Assembly: GCA_028821605.1 (NCBI GenBank)
Contig: JAPPFM010000007.1
Span: forward strand, 86,648-150,647
Direction of reading: 5' to 3'
Origin: Candidatus Poribacteria bacterium
GTDB taxonomy: Bacteria; Poribacteria; WGA-4E; WGA-3G
DNA length: 64,000 nt
Below the pieces are notes generated by a model. It was not told the origin of the DNA, ran no database searches, and saw nothing but the letters and a program-made list of their open reading frames with translations. Each line of letters starts with the position of its first letter. Position 1 is the stretch's first letter. Below are positions 9,178 through 18,617 of this stretch, piece after piece. A program made the position numbers and the translations under genes.

Positions 9178-9335
9178 TTATCAGTTCTCGGTTATCAGTT
9201 TTCAGACCAGAGACGCTTGTGGTAGATGAGAATGTGCCCAACTCCTACAACGAATTAACCGAAAACCGATAACTGATAACTTTAACCATCAACTCGTGCT
9301 TTAACACTTATAACGGAGGCGAGTTGATGGTTAAA
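9178..9335. repeat. Nested inverted repeats (TTATCAGTTATCGGTT and TTTAACCATCAACTCG families)
   Basis: 9178-9265 has gttatcagttctcggtt facing aaccgataactgataac. 9281-9335 is a 16-bp perfect stem (tttaaccatcaactcg / cgagttgatggttaaa) around a 23-base loop. The second element recurs almost unchanged at 42444-42498 and as a sequence variant at 51658-51716. These are non-coding, MITE- or REP-like. Confidence 0.8.
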
Positions 9336-9344
9336 ACTATGGTC

Positions 9345-10259
9345 CTAATACCTTTCCAGATAGGGTGTTAGGAACTTCTTCGCGTCTTCTGTGACATCCC
9401 ACGCATCGGGCCAGAAACAGAGATCTATGGAGAACCAATCACCATCGTAACCAGTCTCTTCCATGATAACAGGAATAATCGCGTCAAAGTCCAGAACACC
9501 ATCCCCGAAAGGTGCGTGCGTGCTTGTTTCGTCGCCATGGAGCGTGTTGTCGGAATCAATGAGATGGAAGTGACCGATCTGTCCTTTTAACTGACGTGCA
9601 AGGTCAATGACCCCATTATCGCCGAGGGTCTCCTGCTCTCCGGGCTGCCGGGCACCGACAACTGCACACATTTGTGCATGACAGGTATCAAACATCACCT
9701 TGAAATTGGGATGACCAACTGCCTGTGGCATATTGACGATGTCGCTGGGTTTATTGAACATGAATCCGGGTTCAAATTCCCAGAGCATCAACACGCCGTG
9801 GTCCTCAGCGACTTGTGCACAGCGTCTCCAGACGGAAACGATTCGATCCCAGGCTTTCTCAGGCTCAACGCCCGGAATTCCTTCTTCGGGATCATCCACC
9901 GTATCCACACGAATCGCAGGCGATCCGAGATCCAAGGCGAGTTGGAGACTCTCTTTGAACAATTTGTAGTATTTATCGTCCTCTTGCCCCTCATCCGTAG
10001 CGGGACCCGGATGCGACCAAAAGTCAGCGGCTAATCCGGAGACTTCTAAGCCGTAATAGGAAATCAAGCCTTTAACAGCATCCCGATCACTTTTCATCGG
10101 ATAGTCGTTAATGTCAATATGTGGTTTAAACGCCCCGATTTCAACGCCATCAAATTCGAGTTCGCTGAGACGCTTGACGACATCATCAAACGGAACAGGA
10201 TTGTCTTCATAGGGACCAAACGCATACGCCCAACTTCCAATCGACAATTTTTTTGCCAT
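9345..10259 (-). CDS. Sugar phosphate isomerase/epimerase (xylose-isomerase-like TIM barrel)
   Basis: 304 residues of the AP-endonuclease-2 / xylose-isomerase-like TIM barrel. Typical barrel features are F-D-G-V-E-I-G near residue 40, W-E-F-E-P-G (metal-binding Glu), V-M-F-D-T-C-H (metal-binding Asp/His), and H-F-H-L-I-D-S-D near residue 230. Such proteins isomerise or epimerise keto-sugars or inositol derivatives with a divalent metal, and the substrate is not predictable. An aaaggag site precedes ATG 10259. A second family member lies at 59591-60391 and a UxuA-like relative at 51777-52742. Confidence 0.88.
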   Translation of the reverse strand: MAKKLSIGSWAYAFGPYEDNPVPFDDVVKRLSELEFDGVEIGAFKPHIDINDYPMKSDRDAVKGLISYYGLEVSGLAADFWSHPGPATDEGQEDDKYYKLFKESLQLALDLGSPAIRVDTVDDPEEGIPGVEPEKAWDRIVSVWRRCAQVAEDHGVLMLWEFEPGFMFNKPSDIVNMPQAVGHPNFKVMFDTCHAQMCAVVGARQPGEQETLGDNGVIDLARQLKGQIGHFHLIDSDNTLHGDETSTHAPFGDGVLDFDAIIPVIMEETGYDGDWFSIDLCFWPDAWDVTEDAKKFLTPYLERY

Positions 10260-10295
10260 GTTTTTCTCCTTTTTTAATAATTTGCAAAGTGTAAC

Positions 10296-11513
10296 TTATG
10301 ATGTACCCCTGACCAAAGTTTGAACTGTTGTTTCAAGTTCAAGGGTAATCTGTTCTACCGTTTCTCTTTTTTCTGCCTTGTAGGTATCATAACATTCTCG
10401 GAGATTTTTGGGTTCACCGACACGAATGGATGCCACCCGCGGTCCCCGAATTTTTGACGTACCAAAGACTTCTCTTTCCAGACGGACGATCACTTCAAGA
10501 AATCGCTCTGGTGAGCGTTCTTCTGCGACATACCCATCCGAAATTGCTATAAAGTTGATTAACCGCTCCAGATCTGGATAAAATCGTTGGAATTTCTGGA
10601 GGAGTTCTTCATGTATCTTCTGCTCGTATTCTGTCATTTGCTCGATATCTTTATAGACTTCGGCATCGACTAAGTTTTTCAACGCACGTACTCTTGTGAG
10701 CACATCGGTTTCAGAGTGAATGCCCATAATCTGTTCCGCATGGGACAAAATCTGCTCTTTCAGTTTTTGAATGTGCACATCGAGTGGCACGGTTTCGTCC
10801 ACCTTATATTGATATTCAGCTGCAAGTGTTTTGAGTATCGCTATACCGATACGTCTCAACCTGTCATAGCGTTCGATCGGTGTTCGATCAGCAGGTGAAA
10901 GAATATTTTCCTCTAATTCCTTGAGGGCGATGTCAATGTCGTTCCACATGTCTTGTGGATAGTGATATTTAATCCCAATAGGGACGATATAGAGGGGTTT
11001 GTCGATCTCCGCTTTTGTCATATCGTCCAAAGCCCAGAAGCAGAGTTGTATAATACCCCTCTCAAAGCGCATGACAGTGTCATTTTGCCGCGAAATTTCG
11101 CCTTCCGCGAAGACTACAAGGGGCCAACTGCCTTCAGACAGGAGTTCCCGTGTTGTACGAAAGGCGTTTCGATCCGCGGTGCCGCGTACAATTGAATACG
11201 CACCGAACCGTTGCAACAGAAAACTGCGTAAGCCGCCGAATTTCCCTTTGTCAAAGGTCTCCCGTGCAGTCATGTAGTAGTACTGCTGAGAGACCTGTTT
11301 GGACAAGAGAAACGTAACGGCAGGATCCGCGCGTGCCGCGTGGTTCGGAGCCAGCACAGTAGGATGTCCATCTATCATTTTTAAACGCGCGATGGATTCT
11401 GAATCGACATCCAGTGTTAACCCCTTCAAAAACAGGCGGTTGACAAGCGGCATGATGGCTTTCGCAACCTGAATCACTGTTGTATTTAGTTTAGGGGGTT
11501 TAAAATCCAACAT
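10296..11513 (-). CDS. PlsC-type glycerophosphate acyltransferase with long C-terminal extension
   Basis: 405 residues, longer than the ~240 usual for 1-acylglycerol-3-phosphate acyltransferases. Motif I is N-H-A-A-R-A-D-P (HX4D), residues near 60-65. Motif III is F-A-E-G-E-I-S, matching the FPEGTRS block. The C-terminal ~200 residues are charged and predicted helical or coiled, with no recognised domain. It probably acylates a glycerolipid or related acceptor at the inner membrane. It is co-directional with the TIM-barrel gene 37 bp downstream. The upstream region consists of tandem GTTACGGCACACGG-type repeats. Confidence 0.85.
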   Translation of the reverse strand: MLDFKPPKLNTTVIQVAKAIMPLVNRLFLKGLTLDVDSESIARLKMIDGHPTVLAPNHAARADPAVTFLLSKQVSQQYYYMTARETFDKGKFGGLRSFLLQRFGAYSIVRGTADRNAFRTTRELLSEGSWPLVVFAEGEISRQNDTVMRFERGIIQLCFWALDDMTKAEIDKPLYIVPIGIKYHYPQDMWNDIDIALKELEENILSPADRTPIERYDRLRRIGIAILKTLAAEYQYKVDETVPLDVHIQKLKEQILSHAEQIMGIHSETDVLTRVRALKNLVDAEVYKDIEQMTEYEQKIHEELLQKFQRFYPDLERLINFIAISDGYVAEERSPERFLEVIVRLEREVFGTSKIRGPRVASIRVGEPKNLRECYDTYKAEKRETVEQITLELETTVQTLVRGTS

Positions 11514-11518
11514 TGTGT

Positions 11519-11612
11519 GTTACCGTTGTGTCATACGGTGTACTTGCTTCTGTTACGGCACACGGAGCATTGGTACTACCTTATTGTTACGGCGGACGGA
11601 GTATGCCTACTA
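11519..11612. repeat. Tandem GTTACGGCACACGGAG-type repeats
   Basis: Three degenerate ~32-bp units (starting near 11519, 11551 and 11585) of the form gttacggcacacggag followed by a g-c-c-t-a-c-t-a-c tail. They fill the gap between the acyltransferase start and the ManA-like stop. Another copy follows the stop codon at 23337. Confidence 0.7.
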
Positions 11613-11615
11613 CTT

Positions 11616-12722
11616 TTAAAGGCTTGGCGGATAGCAACAGATGATTTCCATCGGTGTATCACCCGTGCTAACAATCACGTAACTGGACAAGCAGCGCGGT
11701 ATGAAAACGGATTTGCCGCGTTTGAGCGGAACATCTTCAAAATCGCCGCGTAGTACGCCTTCGCCGCCCAAGGTCACAAGCGCGTAGAAGCCTTTATCTG
11801 CTGGCATACTTAGCGTTGAGTTCACCGTCAGCCGTGAGCATCCGAAGAATTTCGAGGCTTCCTCTGGCACGATTCGGTCTTCTCGGTTCTCCCCTTCTGC
11901 TCGGACGAGTTCAGGTGTCCGTCGGATGTAGTTGTTAAGGTAATCCAATTCGAGTTTATCGAATTCAGCGGCATCTACTGCCAGGTCCCATCCAAGTCCG
12001 AGGTGTCCATCTTCTCTTTCAAACGGAAAACCTTCCCATTCGGCAAGGATATTCCAGTCGGTAGGCTCTTGTGGTTCGAGGACACAAAGCCCTGTACCGA
12101 GCGAATGGACGATCGGGGTACGTAGGAAATAGACCTCACCAACCTTCGGTTCAACGACATGCATCAGGCTCCGTAGTGTTGGCACATCCTGTGCTTCCAT
12201 CAGGCGGCGAAATTCTGCTTTGTCTATCGCTTCCTTCCAACCTATCCACGCCTTCGCGCCCGGACGTGTGCCGATGAGGATCCATGCCTCGTTTTTGCCG
12301 AAGGGTGAATTGAGGTGTTTTTGCGAGAAGTCGGGGTTTGGATGCCAATGGATAGGGATATGTGCGCCTTCACCGACATCAAAAATTTTGAGAAGCACAC
12401 CTAATTCAGTGCCGTATTTGTCAACGTGCGCGCTACCGAGTGTCTCCTCTGGAAATGCGTCCAGCAGCTCTTTCAGTAGTACAACCTCACCGCTCGAAAG
12501 TTCGATACGACTCAATCCTTTATCGGGCGGATTCTCTCTGCCCGGAGTGATTGCCCGGTTCGTGGAGAAGATCCATTCTTCGGAGTAATAATCATCTTTC
12601 GGATCAGGTTCGCCCATAAACTCAGCACGGAGTTTCCCACCGTTGTAGAAGTGCAGATAGGTGTTCGGTGCTAAGCCGATAGGCGCGTCTAACATTGACT
12701 TTAGTTCATTCTGTGATGCCAT
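11616..12722 (-). CDS. Mannose-6-phosphate isomerase-like cupin (class I)
   Basis: 368 residues, cupin fold. The N-terminal half contains the class I phosphomannose isomerase metal site pattern: H-W-H-P-N-P-D, then Q-K-H-L-N, then G-K-N-E-A-W, with a further histidine at T-P-I-V-H-S. The C-terminal cupin-like domain (~260-368) ends in a short conserved-looking I-C-C-Y tail. The family interconverts mannose-6-P and fructose-6-P with zinc, although many bacterial relatives act on other sugars. An aaaggac ribosome-binding site precedes ATG 12722. It heads the minus-strand run toward the acyltransferase. Confidence 0.85.
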   Translation of the reverse strand: MASQNELKSMLDAPIGLAPNTYLHFYNGGKLRAEFMGEPDPKDDYYSEEWIFSTNRAITPGRENPPDKGLSRIELSSGEVVLLKELLDAFPEETLGSAHVDKYGTELGVLLKIFDVGEGAHIPIHWHPNPDFSQKHLNSPFGKNEAWILIGTRPGAKAWIGWKEAIDKAEFRRLMEAQDVPTLRSLMHVVEPKVGEVYFLRTPIVHSLGTGLCVLEPQEPTDWNILAEWEGFPFEREDGHLGLGWDLAVDAAEFDKLELDYLNNYIRRTPELVRAEGENREDRIVPEEASKFFGCSRLTVNSTLSMPADKGFYALVTLGGEGVLRGDFEDVPLKRGKSVFIPRCLSSYVIVSTGDTPMEIICCYPPSL

Positions 12723-12999
12723 ATTGTTGTCCTTTCTTTATCTTTAAAAACTAAGGCATAAGTAGGTTTCCCTTGTTTGAAGTCAATTTATCATTTTAGA
12801 CAGATTTTGTCAAATCAATTTTTGGGTGTCTTAGCGATGTTTGGTTCTCGGATTTTGGTTGGTTTTGAAGGGGAATCGTGACCAGAAAGTCGCTCTTACA
12901 AGCTGTGAGCCAGCCCGCGACTGTAAGAGGTATCGGCGGACCCTTGATTGAGTTCTTTCGGCATTTCTCCTTAGTTCCTATATTCTCAATGGTTTCAAC
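12723..12999. other. Intergenic region with one hairpin
   Basis: No coding signal seen. ctcttaca (12893-12900) pairs with tgtaagag (12922-12929) around a 21-base GC-rich loop. It lies beyond the 3' end of the ATPase gene and upstream of the ManA-like gene, so it could act as a terminator-like or leader structure. Confidence 0.4.
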
Positions 13000-14427
13000 C
13001 TATGCTAATGCTGCTTCAAGTTGTTCTACAGCATCAATGGCATCCTCAAGTTCTTTTCTGTAGATGTTCACAAAGGTAGCGTGACTGAGTTCGTTTAGGA
13101 TAAATTTTCGCGCTCGTTCAATCGCGTCAATAATTCTTAAATCCAAAAGAGGGAGTCCCGCTTCGTCTGTTTCCATTTTTATTGGGACCCAGAAGTCTTC
13201 GCTTCTCAAGTCCCTCGGGTTTCCACGATACTTAATGGCAAGATCCTTTTTCTCGCAATATTGCTTGATTGCTGCTTCAAAAGCAGTGCGAACGTAAATT
13301 GCACAGGCTTTGTAGTCGTTGGCATCAAGATATTCTTTCGCTTTTTCAAGGTATGCCTCATCTTCTGCATAAACAGGAATTTCATACTCGTCGGTTTGGG
13401 AGAAATAGAATTCAACAGCTTTCCACCTTCCACCGCGGGCTGTCCGCTGCTTGACGATCTCATACCACGCCTTATCATAAGTCGTCAAAAAGATTTGGTA
13501 ATCTGGGAAATACTCGTCCAGGATGTCAAGCACCGGGAGACGGTTTGACATATCCAAGCCGATAAGGACATCATCTAAGGCGAGGATTTTCAAGCTGCTA
13601 TCCGGCTGAAGTAGGAAGCCTGCAAAATAGATCGCAAGGGCAATCGCTGATAGTTTTGCCTCGTTCAAAAATCGGTGATGCGCAGGGATGTCTTCGTCAA
13701 GGAATTTAACCTTTAAAAGAATTTCCTTGTAATTAAGTGCCTCGTCTTCATGGTCGTACTCAATCCCTTGAAAACCGAAGTCAAGCGTAACTAAGGCACC
13801 TTCGTCCCCAAACTTCTGGAGAATTTCAGATGCCTTCGTCCGTAGTTCCGCCAAGTGATTAGAGACCGCTATGTTGAAGATGTCTATTTGTGCTTCGAGG
13901 GTTTCAATATCGTGTGTAGGGGCTAAAGGGAACTGTTGCGAAATATTTTGCCATTCTTCGGAGATGCTCTGACCTGTCGCGTCGTTTATCACATTTGCCA
14001 ATAGGTTCTCAATCAGCAAATCAAACACATTCACAGTATCGTTTTTGTAATGAAGATAATGCGTGTGTAGAAGTGCCTTATAGTCCAAGAATCCTTTGCT
14101 TTTCGACGCACTAACAATGAGTGGATCCACTGTCTCTTCAACATCATCTGACCACTCATAGACATGTTCATTCGATGCGGGGTTTGTCCGGAGATGCAGT
14201 TTGATGTAGCCTTTATTCGCGTTGAAAATGTTCTGATAATCCTTAAAGTCAATAGCCTCATTTTCACTGGAGTCAAGGAACAACTCTATTGCCTTATATA
14301 GCGACGTTTTTCCGCTACCATTTTCGCCGTAGATCAGTAGGTTTTTTCCCGCCTTGTGTAAATCTATCTGATACGTTCCATAAAATGCTCTAAAATTTTT
14401 AATCTCTATTTTGGTAATTTTCACCAT
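13000..14427 (-). CDS. RecF/SMC-type ATPase with C-terminal HEPN-like region
   Basis: 475 residues. The N-terminus is that of RecF/Rad50-class ATPases (I-K-N-F-R-A-F at 9-15, Walker A G-E-N-G-S-G-K-T at 34-41). Walker B plus D-loop, L-A-L-D-D-V-L-I-G-L-D, lies near 282-292. The region between is only ~200 residues, so there is no long coiled coil. The last ~110 residues (Y-L-D-A-N-D-Y-K-A-C-A-I-Y-V-R-T-A-F-E ... H-A-T-F-V) look like a helical HEPN-type domain as seen in several phage-defence ATPases, but no R-x4-6-H pair can be assigned with confidence. Its ATG overlaps the stop of the TPR/TaqI-domain gene (14421), so expression is coupled. It is likely the effector or motor of a defence operon. 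Confidence 0.82.
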   Translation of the reverse strand: MVKITKIEIKNFRAFYGTYQIDLHKAGKNLLIYGENGSGKTSLYKAIELFLDSSENEAIDFKDYQNIFNANKGYIKLHLRTNPASNEHVYEWSDDVEETVDPLIVSASKSKGFLDYKALLHTHYLHYKNDTVNVFDLLIENLLANVINDATGQSISEEWQNISQQFPLAPTHDIETLEAQIDIFNIAVSNHLAELRTKASEILQKFGDEGALVTLDFGFQGIEYDHEDEALNYKEILLKVKFLDEDIPAHHRFLNEAKLSAIALAIYFAGFLLQPDSSLKILALDDVLIGLDMSNRLPVLDILDEYFPDYQIFLTTYDKAWYEIVKQRTARGGRWKAVEFYFSQTDEYEIPVYAEDEAYLEKAKEYLDANDYKACAIYVRTAFEAAIKQYCEKKDLAIKYRGNPRDLRSEDFWVPIKMETDEAGLPLLDLRIIDAIERARKFILNELSHATFVNIYRKELEDAIDAVEQLEAALA

Positions 14428-17400
14428 TTATCCTCAATGATACGGATAGGTCTTAAACTGTCTTGAAAAAATGTATTTACGCGTACAGGGTGTTCTCTAT
14501 GATGTAAATGTTCATAGAGAGAACGGAACACGGACATTTTATTCTCTTGAATCTCGTCAACTTCCGGCAGCTCCTCCGCTATAAGGTGTTTAAAAATATC
14601 TCTGTCAGCACTCTGGAGGAGATCTGGCATATAGAATTCGTAAACCAACCCTTTGACGATCCACTCAAAATATGCGAACATCATGAAATCACGGGCGTGT
14701 GCTAAGTCCTTGCTGTTTGTTGTCGGTTGTTGCTGGAGATATATGAGGTAATCAACGAGCTTGCAAACAAGGTCCTTCTGTGTTGCATTGATGTCGGGGA
14801 CAGGAATCTGATTTATATAGTCGCCGCGTGCCTCAAGTTTACCGCCGTCCAATTGTTTAGACACCTGCGAATAAAACCACTCCACAGGGAGTGTATTGAG
14901 TAAACCGCATAACCACGTTTCGTTGGTCGGAATAACATAGCAGGTATATCCACAATACAAACCTGCAGTCTCAACTGCGAAAGTTTGCGTGTCATAAAGA
15001 TTTGGGCAAACCAGTTTCGGTTGCGCGAAACGCTGTGCCTCGTCACGGGAAAATTGCAGCTCATACCATTCCTGTTCGGTTCCTCTTTTACTTAGAAGTG
15101 CTTTGTATTTTTCTAAGTATTTCAGGATTGCAGGATAAGCGTTAATCTCTATACCACGGTAGGTAAAGATTAACCACTGATCTTGTGACTCTGCCTGCCA
15201 ACGTCTGATATCCGATCCCTGCAAAAACGGCTTTAAAATATCAGTCGATGAAGGATGGGCTGCAATGAGTTCATCTCGCGTTTTGCTATCTACCACAAAC
15301 ACTTCAGTGGGTACTGTTTCAATACCAAAATAGGACGGTTCCTTGATATATTCCCCTAATGGAGGCCCTGCGTCACGGAAGTTTTGCAGCAGCTCCAAAA
15401 CTTCCGGCGACTCAAAGGGTTTCCCCTCCGAGCCAAAGGTTTTCTCCACCATCGGGTAGCGGTGCCTGAAACCTGGACGGACGAGTGCGACGATGTCTTT
15501 TGGCAATTTAACCTGATGCTTCTGCTCATAGGTCTCAACGTTTTTATAATCGTTCCGAAATGCAGCGACAATATCCGCGCCCATATTTTTTGCGGTCATT
15601 AGGTCGGTTTTGGCACTTTCCCATTCTTGTAAGTGTAACCACGCTTCTCCGCGATTATAATAGATACTGGCATCGTCGGGTTTTAGTGCTATTGCTTGAG
15701 TGTAATCTTCTATAGCCCGATTAACTTCGCCTTTTTGGAAATAAGTTACACCTCGATTGTTATAAATATGAGTATCATCAGGGGTAAGTTGAACTGCCTT
15801 GGTATAGTCTTTTATGGCAAGATCAAAGTTGCCTATGTGATTGTAAGCATTCCCGCGACTGTAATATGCTTCAGCATGATCGGGGTTGAGTTCTATGGCT
15901 TTGTTATAGTTTACAATCGCACGCTCAAGGTCATTTTTGTCGCTATAAGCTAAACCACGATTGAAATAAGCTGATGCAAATTCGGGATTTAATTCTATTA
16001 CTCTGTTATAGCTTTCAATAGCAAGGTCAAGTTTGTCCTGATTTTGGTAGGCTTCTCCACGATTGTAGTAGGCCTCTACATAATCAGGTTTAAGACTTAT
16101 CGCTGTGTTGAAGTCTTGAATCGCTTTATCAAAAACTAGTAAGTTGCGGTGAGCAATACCGCGGAAAAAGTAGACAAGTGGACCGTCAAGCTTGAGGTTT
16201 ATTGCCATATTAAAATCATTGATTGCCTCGCGAAATTTCCCTTGATTGCAATAAACGAGACCGCGATTATAATAAGCGATGGCAAACTCTGAATTTAATT
16301 TTATCGCCTCGGTGAAATCGGCAATAGCAAGATCATAATTGCCTTCTTCACTATAAGCAATGCCACGGGTATTATAGGTATTAGCATCATCAGGCTCTAC
16401 CTCGGAGGTCAGTAAAATGACTATGTCTTCTGGTAACTGCACACTATGTTTTTTTTCAAAATCTGCCATGCTTCTGTAGATATTATGAAACGCAGCAGTA
16501 ATATCTAATCCTTTATCCTTGGCAGTCATCAGGTCAGTTTTGGCTTTTTCCCATTCTTTTAGGCTTAACCACGCTGTTCCTCGACCATAATAAGCCATTA
16601 CAAGTTCAGGGTTTAGTTCTATCACCTTAGTATAATCTTCAATGGCTAGGGACCACTTGTTTCTCCAGAGATAGGCAGCAGCACGATTAACATAGCCAAA
16701 GACATGTGTTGGCTGAAGTTTTATCGCCATTTCAAAATCTTGGATAGCAAGGTTAAAGTTCCTTTTGTCAAGATAAACCAAGCCTCGATTATTATAGGCT
16801 TCATAAGTTGCAGGACTGTTTGGATCCAGTGCTATCATCACGGTATAACTTTCAATAGCGAGATCAAGTTGATTGATAGCACGATACGCCACTCCAAGGT
16901 TAACATAAGCGTCAGTAAAATTTGGGTTCAATTGTGTCTCTGTTATATAATCCTCAATAGCGCGCATGTAATCGCCTTTGCTGCGATGGGCGTTCCCTCG
17001 GCTATAATATGCACCAGCACGATCAAATTCGAGATCGATCGCAGTAGTATAGGCTGCGATGGCCTGATCGATCTCTCCATTTTTTTCGTAAGTATTACCC
17101 AGATTAAAATGAGCATCAGCATAACTTGGGTTTAACTTTATCGCTTCAGTTAAGTCCTTTATAGCCTGGGTGAAGTTGCCTTTTTCTCCGTAAGTGCCAC
17201 CCCGATTATTATACGCCATGGCGAGTGTTGGGTTTAGTGTTATTGCCTTGTCATAATCCTCAATAGCGAGGTCGTACTTACCATTCTGAGTATAAGCATT
17301 TCCTCGATTGTTATATGCCACCGCGAGCTCTGGATTCAGTTCTATGGCTTTGTTCAGGTCTTTAATAGCGGCATCAAGTTGATTTTTATTTTTGTAAGCA

Positions 17401-18521
17401 TTGCCGCGGCCGCAATATGCTTCGGCATAATCTCGCTTAAGTTGTATAGCAGTAGTATAGTCTCGGATAGCAAGATCAAACTCGTTTTTTTCGGTGTAAG
17501 CATTACCTCGGTTGTTATATGCTTCGGCATAATCTCGCTTAAGTTGTATAGCAGTAGTATAGTCTCGGATAGCATCGTCAAACTCGCCTTTGCTCGTGTA
17601 AACACTCCCGCGATTGTTATATGCTTCGGCATAATCCGGGTCAAGTCTTATGGCTTCGTTTAAGTCTTGGATAGCATCGTCAAACTCGCCTTTTATGTTA
17701 TAAACTGCACCACGATTGTTATATGCTATAGAATAGTCAGGTTTAAGTCTTATAGCTTCGCTCAAGTCCACAAGAGCCCTGTCAAACTCACCGAGCATAG
17801 CATAGGCAGCACCACGATTGCTATAGACCAGAGCATAATTAGGATTGAATTTTATCGCCGTGTTATAGTCTGTAATAGCCTGGTTAACTTCATTTATGCT
17901 AATGTGAATATTGCCGCGACTGCAATAGGCATTAGCCCAATCGCGTTTGAGTCTGATTGCTTCATTTAAGTCCGCAATAGTTTTATCAAACTCACTGCTA
18001 TTGCTGTAAGCAATGCTTCGATTGTAGTAGGCCTCGGCATAATCAGGTTTAAGTCTTATAGCTTCGTTTAAGTCTGTAATAGCTCTGTCAAACTCACGAA
18101 GAATAATGTAAGTTCCACCACGATTGTTATATGCTATAGGATAATCAGGTTTAAGTTCTATCGTTATGTTATAGTCTTTGATAGCCCTGTCAGCCTCGCC
18201 TTTGCTGATGTAAGCAACAGCACGATTGTTATATATCTCGGCCAGGCTTGGTTTCTGTCGTATAGCTTGATTGAACTCTTGAATAGCAATATCAAAATCG
18301 CCTTTGCAGTAATAAGTAATACCGCGATTGTTGTATACTTCCACATAATTTGGATCCAGTTCCACCGCTTTGCTAAAGGAATCTATTGCTTGATCATACT
18401 CACCATTTTGGCAATAAGCAATGCCGCGATCGTTATATGTTTCCGCCTGATTATCTATGTTACCATAAATGAAGTTAGGGGTATAAGAAGCATCAACGGA
18501 TCCTAAACTCAGTCCTTGCAT
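14421..18521 (-). CDS. 27-TPR protein fused to a TaqI-like target-recognition domain
   Basis: 1366 residues from ATG 18521, which has a strong ggagg ribosome-binding site. The frame opens at 18593 but without one. I count 27 TPR units of ~34 residues (consensus A-Y-N-N-R-G-x-A-Y ... A-I-x-D-Y-x-x-A-I-x-L-x-P) in two blocks of 19 and 8. Each block ends with the same module (E-W-E-x-A-K-T-D-L-M-T-A-K, then a linker with E-x-K-H-x-V-x-L-P-x-D-I-V). After residue ~1010 the sequence matches the C-terminal specificity half of Eco57I/TaqI-type methyltransferases: I-L-K-P-F-L-Q-G-S-D-I-R-R-W, Q-W-L-I-F-T-Y-R-G-I, a long helical stretch, G-L-L-N-T-L-P-V-E-W-F and I-P-V-P-D. No methyltransferase motif I or NPPY is present. 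It follows the methyltransferase gene by 96 bp and overlaps the ATPase gene. DNA targeting by the tail with TPR scaffolding is inferred. Confidence 0.85.
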   Translation of the reverse strand: MQGLSLGSVDASYTPNFIYGNIDNQAETYNDRGIAYCQNGEYDQAIDSFSKAVELDPNYVEVYNNRGITYYCKGDFDIAIQEFNQAIRQKPSLAEIYNNRAVAYISKGEADRAIKDYNITIELKPDYPIAYNNRGGTYIILREFDRAITDLNEAIRLKPDYAEAYYNRSIAYSNSSEFDKTIADLNEAIRLKRDWANAYCSRGNIHISINEVNQAITDYNTAIKFNPNYALVYSNRGAAYAMLGEFDRALVDLSEAIRLKPDYSIAYNNRGAVYNIKGEFDDAIQDLNEAIRLDPDYAEAYNNRGSVYTSKGEFDDAIRDYTTAIQLKRDYAEAYNNRGNAYTEKNEFDLAIRDYTTAIQLKRDYAEAYCGRGNAYKNKNQLDAAIKDLNKAIELNPELAVAYNNRGNAYTQNGKYDLAIEDYDKAITLNPTLAMAYNNRGGTYGEKGNFTQAIKDLTEAIKLNPSYADAHFNLGNTYEKNGEIDQAIAAYTTAIDLEFDRAGAYYSRGNAHRSKGDYMRAIEDYITETQLNPNFTDAYVNLGVAYRAINQLDLAIESYTVMIALDPNSPATYEAYNNRGLVYLDKRNFNLAIQDFEMAIKLQPTHVFGYVNRAAAYLWRNKWSLAIEDYTKVIELNPELVMAYYGRGTAWLSLKEWEKAKTDLMTAKDKGLDITAAFHNIYRSMADFEKKHSVQLPEDIVILLTSEVEPDDANTYNTRGIAYSEEGNYDLAIADFTEAIKLNSEFAIAYYNRGLVYCNQGKFREAINDFNMAINLKLDGPLVYFFRGIAHRNLLVFDKAIQDFNTAISLKPDYVEAYYNRGEAYQNQDKLDLAIESYNRVIELNPEFASAYFNRGLAYSDKNDLERAIVNYNKAIELNPDHAEAYYSRGNAYNHIGNFDLAIKDYTKAVQLTPDDTHIYNNRGVTYFQKGEVNRAIEDYTQAIALKPDDASIYYNRGEAWLHLQEWESAKTDLMTAKNMGADIVAAFRNDYKNVETYEQKHQVKLPKDIVALVRPGFRHRYPMVEKTFGSEGKPFESPEVLELLQNFRDAGPPLGEYIKEPSYFGIETVPTEVFVVDSKTRDELIAAHPSSTDILKPFLQGSDIRRWQAESQDQWLIFTYRGIEINAYPAILKYLEKYKALLSKRGTEQEWYELQFSRDEAQRFAQPKLVCPNLYDTQTFAVETAGLYCGYTCYVIPTNETWLCGLLNTLPVEWFYSQVSKQLDGGKLEARGDYINQIPVPDINATQKDLVCKLVDYLIYLQQQPTTNSKDLAHARDFMMFAYFEWIVKGLVYEFYMPDLLQSADRDIFKHLIAEELPEVDEIQENKMSVFRSLYEHLHHREHPVRVNTFFQDSLRPIRIIEDKW

Positions 18522-18617
18522 CACTGTTCCTCCTTCACAATCAGGTTTACTTGAGGTTAAGAATACCACATATAGGAAACAAGTATCAACCAAATTTCAA
18601 GAATCTTACCCCACTTC

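Noticed and set aside
14421..18521. Regular ~102-bp DNA periodicity that could suggest a CRISPR or satellite array
   Set aside because: The period equals 34 codons and the frame is open throughout. It is explained by the TPR repeats.
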